19,528 nucleotides of DNA, taken from the NCBI GenBank assembly GCA_004552195.1, contig SFPC01000049.1, positions 1 to 19,528 on the forward strand, in the 5' to 3' direction. Positions 7,667 through 16,880 of the stretch are shown here, piece after piece (positions within the stretch are counted from its first letter, which is position 1; each line of letters starts with the position of its first letter). A model generated the notes under the pieces. The model made no database searches and was not told where the DNA came from. It saw nothing but the letters and a program-made list of their open reading frames with translations. The stretch is from Bacteroidales bacterium (GTDB lineage Bacteria; Bacteroidota; Bacteroidia; Bacteroidales; Bacteroidaceae). Position numbers and translations under genes: made by a program.

Positions 7667-8283
7667 AAACAACCAACGATAAATTTTCCACAGCCTGGGC
7701 TCCCAACGTTATTCTGGTGGATGCCGATTTTTTGGACAATGTGGCGTTCGACTTCACCGTCAACTTTGAACGAATGCTCGAACGGCGACTCCCCAAAGCC
7801 GACCTTTGCCACTGGATAAACTGCATCGCGCTCGACGGCGGCCTCGAACCGGGCACGAACGAAGTGCAGGTGCATTTCCTTCACAGCAAAGAAAAAGAAT
7901 ACCTGCAATTCTTCCGGCTCACGAAACACCATGACGAAGCTCCGAAACTCCGCTTTAAAGAAGACTTGGACAATCTGCCCTTCACAGACCACATCGGCAA
8001 TTTCAGGCTCTTCACCTTTCCCGTAGAGAAAATTGTTTCTGCAGAAGAGTTCTTCCTCCAGTCGATGAACATGCTGGCACAGTCCGACACCGTCCGCCGC
8101 CTCATGGTGATACACGACATGTCGGAAAACGCCGGCCGGTTAAAATCCATCTGCGCTGGGGTCAAGGACAAGGATATCACTCTTTTCTCCATGGAACCCC
8201 AGTCGGGACGTGGTTTCCAACACCAAATTCTGGCCTACTCCGTCATGTCGGCTTTGGGAATCCGTGGCGACGAACTCCCCTGA
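7663..8283 (+). CDS. Conserved Bacteroidales protein of unknown function (DUF6621-like?)
   Basis: A 206-residue soluble protein with no signal peptide or membrane segment. It begins MKTTNDKFSTAWAPNVILVDADFLDNVAFD and ends in a conserved-looking MSALGIRGDELP. From memory it resembles the DUF6621 proteins annotated next to pth and S4-domain genes in Bacteroides, but I cannot confirm this. The VILVDADFLDNVAFDFTVNF opening and the central VRRLMVIHDMSE stretch suggest an alpha/beta fold, but no catalytic motif is recognisable. Overlap of its start with the S4 gene and the terminator right after it make it the last gene of the pth unit, hinting at a role linked to ribosome rescue or translation. 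No reaction can be assigned. Confidence 0.75.
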   Translation: MKTTNDKFSTAWAPNVILVDADFLDNVAFDFTVNFERMLERRLPKADLCHWINCIALDGGLEPGTNEVQVHFLHSKEKEYLQFFRLTKHHDEAPKLRFKEDLDNLPFTDHIGNFRLFTFPVEKIVSAEEFFLQSMNMLAQSDTVRRLMVIHDMSENAGRLKSICAGVKDKDITLFSMEPQSGRGFQHQILAYSVMSALGIRGDELP

Positions 8284-8300
8284 CACAACCCTATCATACC

Positions 8301-8336
8301 ACTCGGCAAGCCGTTCACTCCGCTTGCCGAGTTTTT
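8301..8336 (+). terminator. Intrinsic terminator after the pth unit
   Basis: ACTCGGCAAGC (8301-8311) pairs perfectly with GCTTGCCGAGT (8322-8332) over 11 bp with a 10-base loop, followed by a T-run (TTTTTGTTT). It is a textbook factor-independent terminator, 17 bp after the stop of the preceding gene. Confidence 0.9.
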
Positions 8337-8394
8337 GTTTGTCTCCCCTCTACCAGGAAAAACATATCCTATTGTGTAATTTTTACGCAAAATA

Positions 8395-8426
8395 TTTTGT
8401 CATTCAAAAGAGAACTTCCACCTTTG
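8395..8426 (+). promoter_or_regulatory. Predicted promoter of the ARH-phosphatase-ARH gene
   Basis: TTTTG at 8395-8399 serves as a -33 box. CACCTTTG at 8419-8426 is a one-mismatch match to TAnnTTTG, 19 bp later, the spacing expected in Bacteroidetes. Transcription would begin near 8433, about 44 nt before the ATG. With the strong terminator upstream, the gene is likely transcribed independently. Confidence 0.5.
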
Positions 8427-8476
8427 CGGTGTCGAGATGACGCAACACCTACTTATAACGAAAAAACGCTAAGTCT

Positions 8477-10984
8477 ATGTTAGGAGCAATAATTGGTGAC
8501 ATTGTCGGAAGTACCCGCGAACATTACAATGTAAAAACGGAAGATTTCGAGTTAATCCCCCCGGGCAGCCGTTTCACAGACGACACCGTGATGACCCTCG
8601 CCGTGGCAGAGTGGCTGATGTCGGATGCCGCGCACACAGAAACGGGACTGATTGCCTGTATGCAGCGGTTGGGACGAAAATTTCCCCATGCCGGTTACGG
8701 AGGCATGTTTTCCCGGTGGCTGTTCGACCCCCATCCGAAACCTTACAACAGTTTCGGCAACGGTTCGGCCATGCGGGTAAGTCCGGTGGGACTGTATGCC
8801 TCCTCACTCGACGAGGCGTTGGAGCTGGCCCGCATCACGGCTTCCGTTTCGCACAACCATCCCGAAGGAATCAAGGGGGCGCAGGCCATAGCCGCCTGTG
8901 TCTACCTACAACGGCAGGATCCTGGGAAAAGTAGAGAGGAAATCAAACGCTATGTAGAGGAACATTTCGGCTACAACCTGGACATCAAGTTGGAGAACCT
9001 CCGTCCCGGCTACCGCTTCGACGTGACGTGCCAAGGCAGCGTACCCATTGCCATCATGTCCTTCCTGCAAAGAGAAAACGCCGAGGAGGTACTGCGCTTA
9101 GCCATCTCCATGGGCGGCGATTCCGATACCATCGGCTGCATGGCTGCTTCCATAGCCATGGCCAATCCATACTACAATTTTAAGCATAAAGAAGAAGTGG
9201 AGGCCCAATGCCGCGCCCTGCTTCCGCCCGACCTGCTCGACATCAACGATCGCTTTGAAGTTTTTGTCAACCGGCCGATTCCGCAGTCGTATCATGTTTT
9301 TCGGAAATTGTATGCCGGAGAATACCCCGGCGACAAGCAGGCAGAGAAAGCCGACTCCAAGTTGCAGCATATGCACCACTTCGGGGTGCGCCATTTCATT
9401 GACCTGACCGAGGAAGGGGAGCTCCGTCCCTACCACCACTTGCTGCCTCCCGACACCACCTATCACCGTTTCCCCATCCAGGATGTGCATGCGCCGCAAT
9501 CGGTGGAGGCTGTAGACGAGCTCTTGGATAAGATAGACGAATTGACCGGTCAGCCGGGCTACACCTACCTGCACTGTTGGGGCGGAGTGGGCCGGACCGG
9601 CACCATCATTGCCTGCTATTTGGCCCGGCTGATGGATAATCCCACCGTAGAGAAGGCACTTCGGGAAATGCGCGAGAAATTCTCCCAAATGCCCAAGGCG
9701 GCTTACCGCCAAGCTCCCGAAACACCACAGCAAATCGACTTTATCCGAAAGTATGTGGACCACCTGTTGCTCCCCCAGCGACTGCTTCATGAACGTGTCC
9801 GCGACCGCATTCGCGGCTCGCTGATGGCGGGTGCTGCGGGCGACGCTTTGGGTTATCCCGTGGAGTTCATGCGTCGCCACAACATCCTTTACCGCTATGG
9901 CTACAAAGGCATCACCACATTTGCCCTTTCGCCCGAAGGCAAGGCTTTGGTGAGCGACGACACCCAAATGACACTTTTCACCGCCAACGGCATGCTCATG
10001 GGGGTAACTAGGGGAGCCATGCGAGGCATCGACGGAAATCCCGAAGCCTATGTGGATGGTGCTTACATCGACTGGTACTTCACGCAAACGGGCAGAAAGA
10101 ATGATAATCCAAACGATTTCCACTTCACCTGGCTGCGCGATTTGCCCGAATTGGCTCACCGACGTGCACCGGGAACCACCTGTTTGTCGGCCTGTGAATG
10201 TCTGCTCAAGAGAAAAGACGTGCAGAACAACAGCAAGGGCTGCGGCGGCATCATGCGGGTGGCTCCGATGGCACTGCTGATGGCCGGTTACGAGAGCCGG
10301 GGTCGCCATTTCTATGACGTTCCCCACATGGATTGGGCCGGCGCGGAAGTGGCCCGTATAACCCACAAGCATCCTCAGGGCTTTCTCCCCGCCGCGTTGC
10401 TGACGCATCTCATCTACCGGCTGGCACTGACGGAGGAGGCGGAAATAAGAGCCAACATGGCCGACATGGCCAAAGAGAGCCTCAGCGCGCTCGACACCAT
10501 TTATAAAAACGAATATGGTGCCGACAAGCATGTCCTCTACGGACTTACCCTGAAGGCCATCGAATTGGCTCAAGGCAGCGGCAGCGATGCAGAAAACATC
10601 CGCCAGCTGGGCGAAGGATGGACTGCCGAGGAGACCTGGGCCATAGCGCTCTATTGTGCCGTGCGCCACATCGACAGCCTGGAAGAAGCCCTCATCGCCG
10701 CCGTCAATCACGATGGCGACAGCGACTCCACCGGGGCTGTGTGCGGCAATATCATGGGTGCAGTGTATGGCTATGAGGCCATCAAGCGCCAAAATCCGTT
10801 CTGTCCTCCCGGCCGGAAGCTGGAGCAGACGCTGGAATTGTCGGAAATCATCCTGGCAATGGCCGACGACCTCGCCACGGGGTGCATCATCAATGAATAT
10901 TCTCCACTCGACACCCCCGAAGAGCAGCAATGGTTCAAAAGGTATTGCGAAATGAAGCCGGAGGGCATCCATACCGCCGACTAA
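8477..10984 (+). CDS. ADP-ribosylglycohydrolase / dual-specificity phosphatase / ADP-ribosylglycohydrolase fusion
   Basis: An 835-residue cytoplasmic protein with three domains. Residues 1-265 form an ARH/DraG-type hydrolase with metal motifs FTDDT (33-37) and GGDSDT (213-218). Residues 268-430 resemble a dual-specificity protein phosphatase: the lead-in NRPIPQSYHVFRKLYAGEYPGD, a likely general acid D336 in FPIQDVHAP, and the CX5R loop HCWGGVGRTG with C367 and R373. Residues 440-835 form a second, more divergent and longer ARH, starting IRGSLMAGAAGDALGYPVEF, with SDDT (493-496), GCGGIMRVAP and HDGDSDSTG (D746, D748, D750). ARH enzymes remove ADP-ribose from proteins, nucleic acids or small molecules. 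A linked phosphatase suggests stepwise processing of a phosphorylated ADP-ribose product or a modified protein, which is inference. All three catalytic centres look intact. The gene is flanked by its own promoter and an AraC-type regulator. Confidence 0.92.
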   Translation: MLGAIIGDIVGSTREHYNVKTEDFELIPPGSRFTDDTVMTLAVAEWLMSDAAHTETGLIACMQRLGRKFPHAGYGGMFSRWLFDPHPKPYNSFGNGSAMRVSPVGLYASSLDEALELARITASVSHNHPEGIKGAQAIAACVYLQRQDPGKSREEIKRYVEEHFGYNLDIKLENLRPGYRFDVTCQGSVPIAIMSFLQRENAEEVLRLAISMGGDSDTIGCMAASIAMANPYYNFKHKEEVEAQCRALLPPDLLDINDRFEVFVNRPIPQSYHVFRKLYAGEYPGDKQAEKADSKLQHMHHFGVRHFIDLTEEGELRPYHHLLPPDTTYHRFPIQDVHAPQSVEAVDELLDKIDELTGQPGYTYLHCWGGVGRTGTIIACYLARLMDNPTVEKALREMREKFSQMPKAAYRQAPETPQQIDFIRKYVDHLLLPQRLLHERVRDRIRGSLMAGAAGDALGYPVEFMRRHNILYRYGYKGITTFALSPEGKALVSDDTQMTLFTANGMLMGVTRGAMRGIDGNPEAYVDGAYIDWYFTQTGRKNDNPNDFHFTWLRDLPELAHRRAPGTTCLSACECLLKRKDVQNNSKGCGGIMRVAPMALLMAGYESRGRHFYDVPHMDWAGAEVARITHKHPQGFLPAALLTHLIYRLALTEEAEIRANMADMAKESLSALDTIYKNEYGADKHVLYGLTLKAIELAQGSGSDAENIRQLGEGWTAEETWAIALYCAVRHIDSLEEALIAAVNHDGDSDSTGAVCGNIMGAVYGYEAIKRQNPFCPPGRKLEQTLELSEIILAMADDLATGCIINEYSPLDTPEEQQWFKRYCEMKPEGIHTAD

Positions 10985-11084
10985 AGGCAAAATCCACAAA
11001 ACGGGTAATCATTGCCGCAATTCGGGTAACTGCCATCCCAAGTTTCAGTGGCAAATTTGCAGCGAGAACCCGACAAACACACAT

Positions 11085-11130
11085 CATGGGCAAAAACATA
11101 CTGTTTAGAGCAACCAGTATGTTGCCCATG
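11085..11130. promoter_or_regulatory. Long split inverted repeat upstream of the AraC-family gene
   Basis: CATGGGCAA (11085-11093) pairs with TTGCCCATG (11122-11130), and CATACT (11097-11102) pairs with AGTATG (11116-11121). This gives 15 bp of pairing with a three-base bulge and a 13-base loop, 55 bp before the regulator start. There is no T-run on either side, so it is not a typical intrinsic terminator. A perfect palindrome, GCAAATTTGC, lies at 11051-11060. It may be an operator for autoregulation or the 3' hairpin of the preceding transcript. Confidence 0.6.
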
Positions 11131-11185
11131 AGCTGTTCCGAAGAGAGCCTGCTACCCTTGCCGGCCAAACAAATACTTGCAAACA

Positions 11186-12076
11186 ATGAAGGAAATCCGC
11201 TTAAACTCCGTTCAGCAGTTCAACGAACTTTACGGTTTTAAAACGCTTCATCCGCTCGTGAGCGTGGTGCGCCACGACCAGCCCCGTATGCAGGAAGAGA
11301 GCCTTGTCCACTACGGCCTTTATGCCCTTTTCCTGAAAGAAAACAAGGGCTGCAAGCTGTCGTATGGCCGGACACCCTATGACTTCGACGAGATGACCGT
11401 CACGAGCTTCGCTCCGGGACAGACCATCCATGTGCAGCCGATGCCCGGTGTTACCGTGCCCCGATGGACAGCCCTCGTGTTCCATCCCGACCTGCTGGCC
11501 CGCACTCCGTTGGGGCGGAGCATCGGCCAATACGAATTTTTCTCCTATGCAAGCAACGAAGCACTCCACCTGTCCAACGGTGAGATTGACATCTTCCGTG
11601 GCGTGCTCGACATGATTGCGCAAGAACTGCACCGCTCCATCGACAAGCACAGCCGTTCATTGATTGTGTCGAACATCGAACTGCTTCTCAACTATTGCCT
11701 GCGTTTCTACGACCGCCAATTCGTCACACGCGAAGAAATCAACCACGAGGTGGTGAAAAAGTTCGAGATTTTGCTGAAGGAGTATATCGCCACCAAGGCG
11801 CAAAGCGAAGGCTTGCCCACTGTAGGCTACTTTGCCGAGAAATGTTGTCTTTCCAACGGCTATTTCGGCAACTTGGTCAGAGTGGAAACGGGCAAGACCG
11901 CCAAGGATTTCATCGCCGACCACCTGCTGTCAACGGCCAAGCAACTGCTCAACGACCCCGCGCTGAGCATCAGTCAGGTTGGCCTGCGGCTCGGCTTTGA
12001 CTATCCGCAGCACTTTGTACGTTTCTTCAAAGCTCACACGGGCCAAACGCCCTCCCAATACCGAGCTGTTGGTTAG
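11186..12076 (+). CDS. AraC-family transcriptional regulator
   Basis: A 296-residue DNA-binding protein. The N-terminal half (about 1-170) looks like the cupin-like sensor region of AraC proteins and resembles the Bacteroidetes type that begins MKEIRLNSVQQFNELYGFKTLHPLVSVV. The C-terminal half (about 200-296) holds two helix-turn-helix motifs: PTVGYFAEKCCLSNGYFGNLVRVETGKTAKDFI and SISQVGLRLGFDYPQHFVRFFKAHTGQTPSQYR. The second is the well-conserved AraC signature. The ATG at 11186 is chosen over a TTG three codons upstream. It lies 201 bp after the ARH fusion gene, with a large inverted repeat between them, and ends at a strong terminator. Its targets are unknown; the adjacent fusion gene is one candidate, but both genes point the same way, so this is only positional inference. 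Confidence 0.93.
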   Translation: MKEIRLNSVQQFNELYGFKTLHPLVSVVRHDQPRMQEESLVHYGLYALFLKENKGCKLSYGRTPYDFDEMTVTSFAPGQTIHVQPMPGVTVPRWTALVFHPDLLARTPLGRSIGQYEFFSYASNEALHLSNGEIDIFRGVLDMIAQELHRSIDKHSRSLIVSNIELLLNYCLRFYDRQFVTREEINHEVVKKFEILLKEYIATKAQSEGLPTVGYFAEKCCLSNGYFGNLVRVETGKTAKDFIADHLLSTAKQLLNDPALSISQVGLRLGFDYPQHFVRFFKAHTGQTPSQYRAVG

Positions 12077-12157
12077 TCACCGAAAGACCACATACTTTCG
12101 GGCGAAACACACTGCACCGCGAACTTTTCCAGCACCCTCGGGAACACGAAACGACTC

Positions 12158-12192
12158 AAAAGGACAGGCTGATACAGGCTTGTCCTTTTTTA
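12158..12192 (+). terminator. Intrinsic terminator after the AraC-family gene
   Basis: AAAAGGACA (12158-12166) pairs with TGTCCTTTT (12181-12189) around a 14-base loop, and the T-run continues to 12191. It separates the regulator from the sigma-54 activator downstream. Confidence 0.85.
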
Positions 12193-12287
12193 TACACACC
12201 CCTTAGCTCCCCCTTTACACACCCCTCCTTAAAAGTATCTTCAGCCAAAATCTACACCGCATCTTCCCAAGAACCATGAAGATTGCC

Positions 12288-12295
12288 TATATTTG
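12288..12295 (+). promoter_or_regulatory. Predicted promoter of the sigma-54 activator gene, -7 box
   Basis: TATATTTG is an exact match to TAnnTTTG, 23 bp before the chosen ATG at 12318. It lies inside the extra coding stretch that an upstream ATG (12276) would add, which argues against that longer start. Confidence 0.6.
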
Positions 12296-12317
12296 TAGCC
12301 GTTTTATCTGCTCATTT

Positions 12318-13562
<1,245 letters not shown>

Positions 13563-13631
13563 GGTGAAGTCTATCGTTTCCCACCGACAAGCAGCGCACT
13601 TTTAGAACCCCCTTTTTTAGAAATACTCCCT

Positions 13632-14141
13632 ATGAAATATCTTTGGCAATCGCTGCTGACAATTCTTGGATTGGCCTTGTTCACTGCTTGCAGCGTGAAA
13701 TATCAATTTACAGGCACCAGCATCAACTACGACCTGATAAAGACCATCCAAATTGATAAAGTGGCCAACCGCGCCCCTTACGGATGGGCACCTATGGAAG
13801 CTATGTTTAACACCAAGCTTCAGGATCAATATGCCAATCAGACACGACTGAAGTTGGTAAAGCGCGGCGGCGACTTGCATCTGTCCGGCGAAATCACAGG
13901 CTACGACCAATTCAACAAAGCCATCTCGGCAGACGGCTACTCCTCGCAAGTGCAGCTGAAGATGACGGTAAACATCCGATTTACCAACAGCAAAACCAAT
14001 GAGAACTGGGAAAAGCAGTTTTCTGCCACCACACAATACGACTCCAGCCAGCAACTAACCGCCGTGCAGGAAACGCTGGTAACAGAAATGATTAAGGATT
14101 TGTGCGACCAGATATTCAACGCCACCGTGGCCGACTGGTAG
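13632..14141 (+). CDS. lptE: LptE-family outer-membrane lipoprotein
   Basis: A 169-residue lipoprotein of the LPS-transport LptE type, which plugs the LptD beta-barrel and helps deliver lipopolysaccharide to the cell surface. The signal peptide ends in the lipobox LFTAC, with acylated C20. The mature part starts SVKYQFTGTSINYDLIKTIQID, the usual opening of Bacteroidetes LptE-like proteins, and continues with GDLHLSGEITGYD and VNIRFTNSKTNENWEKQFSA, typical alternating beta-strand sequence. It lies 69 bp after the sigma-54 activator on the same strand, so the two are likely co-transcribed. The assignment rests on family pattern and context and is fairly firm. Confidence 0.88.
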   Translation: MKYLWQSLLTILGLALFTACSVKYQFTGTSINYDLIKTIQIDKVANRAPYGWAPMEAMFNTKLQDQYANQTRLKLVKRGGDLHLSGEITGYDQFNKAISADGYSSQVQLKMTVNIRFTNSKTNENWEKQFSATTQYDSSQQLTAVQETLVTEMIKDLCDQIFNATVADW

Positions 14142-14219
14142 CCGTCTACTCATCAACGTTAGCTTTCTTCCCTACAATCCTTCAAATATCTCTCAACCTC
14201 CTGTTTAAACCTCAGGTTT

Positions 14220-14963
14220 ATGGAATTAGCCGAATTGATAGCCCATCCGGAACAACTCAATAAAGAAACCCTGCACAGCCTGCGCGAATGGGTGGCCAAG
14301 TACCCCTATTTTCAGGCTGCCCGACTGCTGTTCCTACGTAACCTGTTTTTGCTGCACGACCCGCTCTTCGGCGAAGAACTCCGCAAGGCGGCATTGTGTC
14401 TGCCGGACCGGCGCGTGCTGTTCAAGATGGTGGAAGAAAGCAACTATACCATACAACCCACACCGCTTTACAAAGAAGAAAAACCGGCCCCAACGCAAGG
14501 TAACCGCACGGAGTCGCTAATTGACGACTTCCTGCGCACAACAGAAGACACCTCCCGGCAGCCTTCAGGGCGCAAACTCACAGCGGCAGATGCCACAACG
14601 GACTATGCGGCTTTCCTACTCCAAATGGAAGATGCAGAACCCGAAGGAACCAAAACCAACGGGCGAAGCGAAGAACTGATTGACGACTTCATTGAACACA
14701 AGCCTGAACGCATCCAACTACAGGAAACACCGGAATTCACCCCCGAATTGCCTGCCGAAAACGATAGCTTAGAAGAAACAGGCGAAGAGGGTTTTCTCAC
14801 CATGACGCTGGCCAAAATCTATATCCGACAACAGCGTTATGAAAAAGCACTTGAAATAATGCGCAAAGTGAATTTGAATAATCCAAAAAAAAGTGTTTAC
14901 TTTGCAGACCAAATCCGCTTCTTACAAAAACTGATAATCAATAAAAATCATCAAAAACAATAA
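14220..14963 (+). CDS. TPR-like protein of unknown function upstream of secG
   Basis: A 247-residue soluble protein without signal peptide. The N-terminal part (about 1-80, ELIAHPEQLNKETLHSLREWVAKYPYFQAARLLFLRNL) is helical. The middle (about 85-185) is acidic and probably disordered, with two similar short stretches (ESLIDDFLRTTED and EELIDDFIEHKPE). The C-terminus (about 195-235, TMTLAKIYIRQQRYEKALEIMRKVNLNNP) reads as one tetratricopeptide-like repeat. Proteins of this kind occur between lptE and secG in Bacteroidales. TPR units bind proteins, so an adaptor role in envelope biogenesis or secretion is plausible but unproven. It ends 5 bp before secG, so the two are surely on one transcript. 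Confidence 0.8.
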   Translation: MELAELIAHPEQLNKETLHSLREWVAKYPYFQAARLLFLRNLFLLHDPLFGEELRKAALCLPDRRVLFKMVEESNYTIQPTPLYKEEKPAPTQGNRTESLIDDFLRTTEDTSRQPSGRKLTAADATTDYAAFLLQMEDAEPEGTKTNGRSEELIDDFIEHKPERIQLQETPEFTPELPAENDSLEETGEEGFLTMTLAKIYIRQQRYEKALEIMRKVNLNNPKKSVYFADQIRFLQKLIINKNHQKQ

Positions 14964-14968
14964 AGAAC

Positions 14969-15301
14969 ATGTATTCAGTACTCGTAGTTTTGGCAGTCAT
15001 CGTGGCCATCATGCTGACATTCATCGTACTCATTCAAGAGTCAAAAGGTGGCGGACTGGCCTCGAACTTTGCAGCATCCAATCAGATTATGGGTGTTAGA
15101 AAGACTACCGACGTGGTTGAAAAAGCCACATGGACATTGGCCGGCACACTGGTTGTTTTGGCCGTAGCCACCATCTTCTTCGCTCCCCGCGCCACAGACA
15201 AGGATAGCGTGGTAACCACAGCCGCCCCCGCAGCTCCGGTTGCCCCTGCTGCTCCTGCCGCACCCGCAGCTCCCGCTGCACCGGCTACTCCGGCAAAATA
15301 G
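14969..15301 (+). CDS. secG: Preprotein translocase subunit SecG
   Basis: A 110-residue inner-membrane protein that aids SecYEG protein export. Two membrane segments are visible, at about residues 2-23 (YSVLVVLAVIVAIMLTFIVLI) and 55-75 (ATWTLAGTLVVLAVATIFF). Between them lies the conserved cytoplasmic loop QESKGGGLASNFA. The C-terminal 25 residues are an Ala-Pro repeat (APAAPAAP…), an extension seen in several Bacteroidetes SecG proteins. It starts 5 bp after the TPR-like gene. Confidence 0.95.
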   Translation: MYSVLVVLAVIVAIMLTFIVLIQESKGGGLASNFAASNQIMGVRKTTDVVEKATWTLAGTLVVLAVATIFFAPRATDKDSVVTTAAPAAPVAPAAPAAPAAPAAPATPAK

Positions 15302-15426
15302 CAGAGAAGAAGTTGACGATTTTCTTTTTCAACAAAAGAACAAGAGCTTAAAGGTTTGTAACTGTCGTGTTCTCCATGACTTATAAACATTTAGGCTCTT
15401 TATCGTATGTTTTAACTGATTTCTAT

Positions 15427-16743
15427 ATGAGAATTGCGATTGTCGGCACAGGCTACGTAGGTTTGGTTTCGGGGGCCTGCTTTGCCGAAATGGGCGTAGA
15501 GGTTACCTGCGTAGACATCAACCCGGACAAGATTGAAAAACTACAACAAGGCATCATCCCCATCTACGAGCCGGGACTGGAAGAAATGGTGCTGCGCAAC
15601 CACCGCGAAGGACGTTTGCGCTTCACCACCCGCCTGACCGACTGCTTAGACGAGGTGGAAATGGTGTTCAGCGCAGTGGGAACGCCACCCGATGAAGACG
15701 GCTCGGCCGACCTGTCCTATGTGCTCGAAGTGGCTCGCGAAGTGGGAGAGCACATGAATCACTATTTAGTAGTGGTAACAAAGAGCACCGTACCCGTGGG
15801 CACAGCCCGTAAGGTGAAAGCTGCCATTCAGGCGGAGCTGGACAAACGCGGCGTTGACATCCCTTTTGACGTGGCTTCCAATCCGGAGTTCCTGAAAGAA
15901 GGAGCTGCCATAAAGGACTTTATGAGCCCGGACCGCGTCGTGGTGGGTGTGGAAAGTGAGCGAGCTCGCCAACTGATGCAGCGACTCTACTCGCCCTTTA
16001 TGCTGGTGAACAACCGCATACTCTTCACAGATATTCCCTCAGCCGAGATGATAAAATATGCAGCCAACTCCATGCTGGCCACACGCATCTCTTTCATGAA
16101 CGACATTGCCAATCTCTGCGAGCTGGTAGGGGCGGATGTCAACATGGTGCGCAAAGGCATCGGAACCGACACGCGAATCGGCTCCAAATTCCTCTATCCC
16201 GGCTGCGGATACGGCGGTTCCTGTTTTCCAAAGGACGTAAAGGCACTCATACGCACGGCCGAACACAACGGATATACCATGCGAGTGCTCCAGGCCGTGG
16301 AAGAGGTGAATGAAGCGCAGAAGGCGGTGCTCTTCAACAAGCTGTCGCAGCACTTCAACGGCCATTTAGAGGGCAAGGAGGTGGCACTTTGGGGGCTGGC
16401 CTTCAAGGCTGAAACGGACGACATGCGCGAGGCCACCTCACTCGTAACCATCGAACTGCTGCTCCAGGCCGGTTGCAACGTGAGGGTGTACGACCCCGTG
16501 GCGATGGACGAGTGCCGCCGCCGATTAGGCAACAAGGTAATCTATGCCCGCGACATGTACCATGCCACGCTCGGAGCCGACGCATTACTGCTGCTGACGG
16601 AATGGAAGCTCTTCCGCCTGCCTTCGTGGGAAGTGGTTCGCCGAGCCATGAACCATCCGGCAGTGTTCGACGGGCGCAACATCTATGATCCGGCAGAACT
16701 GCGCGAATTGGGCTTCTACTACACCTCCATCGGACGGCCCTAA
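15427..16743 (+). CDS. ugd: UDP-glucose 6-dehydrogenase
   Basis: A 438-residue cytoplasmic enzyme that oxidises UDP-glucose to UDP-glucuronate with two NAD+, feeding surface polysaccharide and lipid-A sugar pathways. The N-terminal Rossmann motif is VGTGYVGLVSGACFAEMG (G7, G9, G12). The catalytic nucleophile C266 sits in the signature GCGYGGSCFPKDVKAL. The C-terminal UDP-binding domain starts about 310 and includes GLAFKAETDDMREAT. The start at 15427 is chosen because MRIAIVGTGYVG is the family start; the open frame extends 20 codons upstream without similarity. It lies 125 bp after secG with no obvious terminator, so its transcription may be partly shared. It may equally be called UDP-N-acetyl-hexosamine dehydrogenase by loose homology, but the sequence fits Ugd best. 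Confidence 0.94.
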   Translation: MRIAIVGTGYVGLVSGACFAEMGVEVTCVDINPDKIEKLQQGIIPIYEPGLEEMVLRNHREGRLRFTTRLTDCLDEVEMVFSAVGTPPDEDGSADLSYVLEVAREVGEHMNHYLVVVTKSTVPVGTARKVKAAIQAELDKRGVDIPFDVASNPEFLKEGAAIKDFMSPDRVVVGVESERARQLMQRLYSPFMLVNNRILFTDIPSAEMIKYAANSMLATRISFMNDIANLCELVGADVNMVRKGIGTDTRIGSKFLYPGCGYGGSCFPKDVKALIRTAEHNGYTMRVLQAVEEVNEAQKAVLFNKLSQHFNGHLEGKEVALWGLAFKAETDDMREATSLVTIELLLQAGCNVRVYDPVAMDECRRRLGNKVIYARDMYHATLGADALLLLTEWKLFRLPSWEVVRRAMNHPAVFDGRNIYDPAELRELGFYYTSIGRP

Positions 16744-16880
16744 TATTGACTTCTACAGCAGGAAGCGGCCGCTCAGCTCATGGCTTTGCCAACAGGAAGT
16801 AGCGAAAGGTAACTGCCCTCTCCTGGTGCAGCCGCTACTGCTACCGATTTCTCTCATCGTTTTCCCCTCCTATATATATT

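Noticed and set aside
9098..10999. A very long open frame (633 codons) on the minus strand, opposite the ARH fusion gene
   Set aside because: It is a codon-position shadow of the plus-strand gene in GC-rich DNA. It has no family motifs, and the plus-strand frame carries clear catalytic motifs throughout.
15224..15298. Ala-Pro coding repeat at the end of secG as a DNA repeat or phase-variable tract
   Set aside because: The codons for Ala and Pro vary, so the DNA is not a uniform tandem repeat. It is better described as a low-complexity protein tail common in this family.
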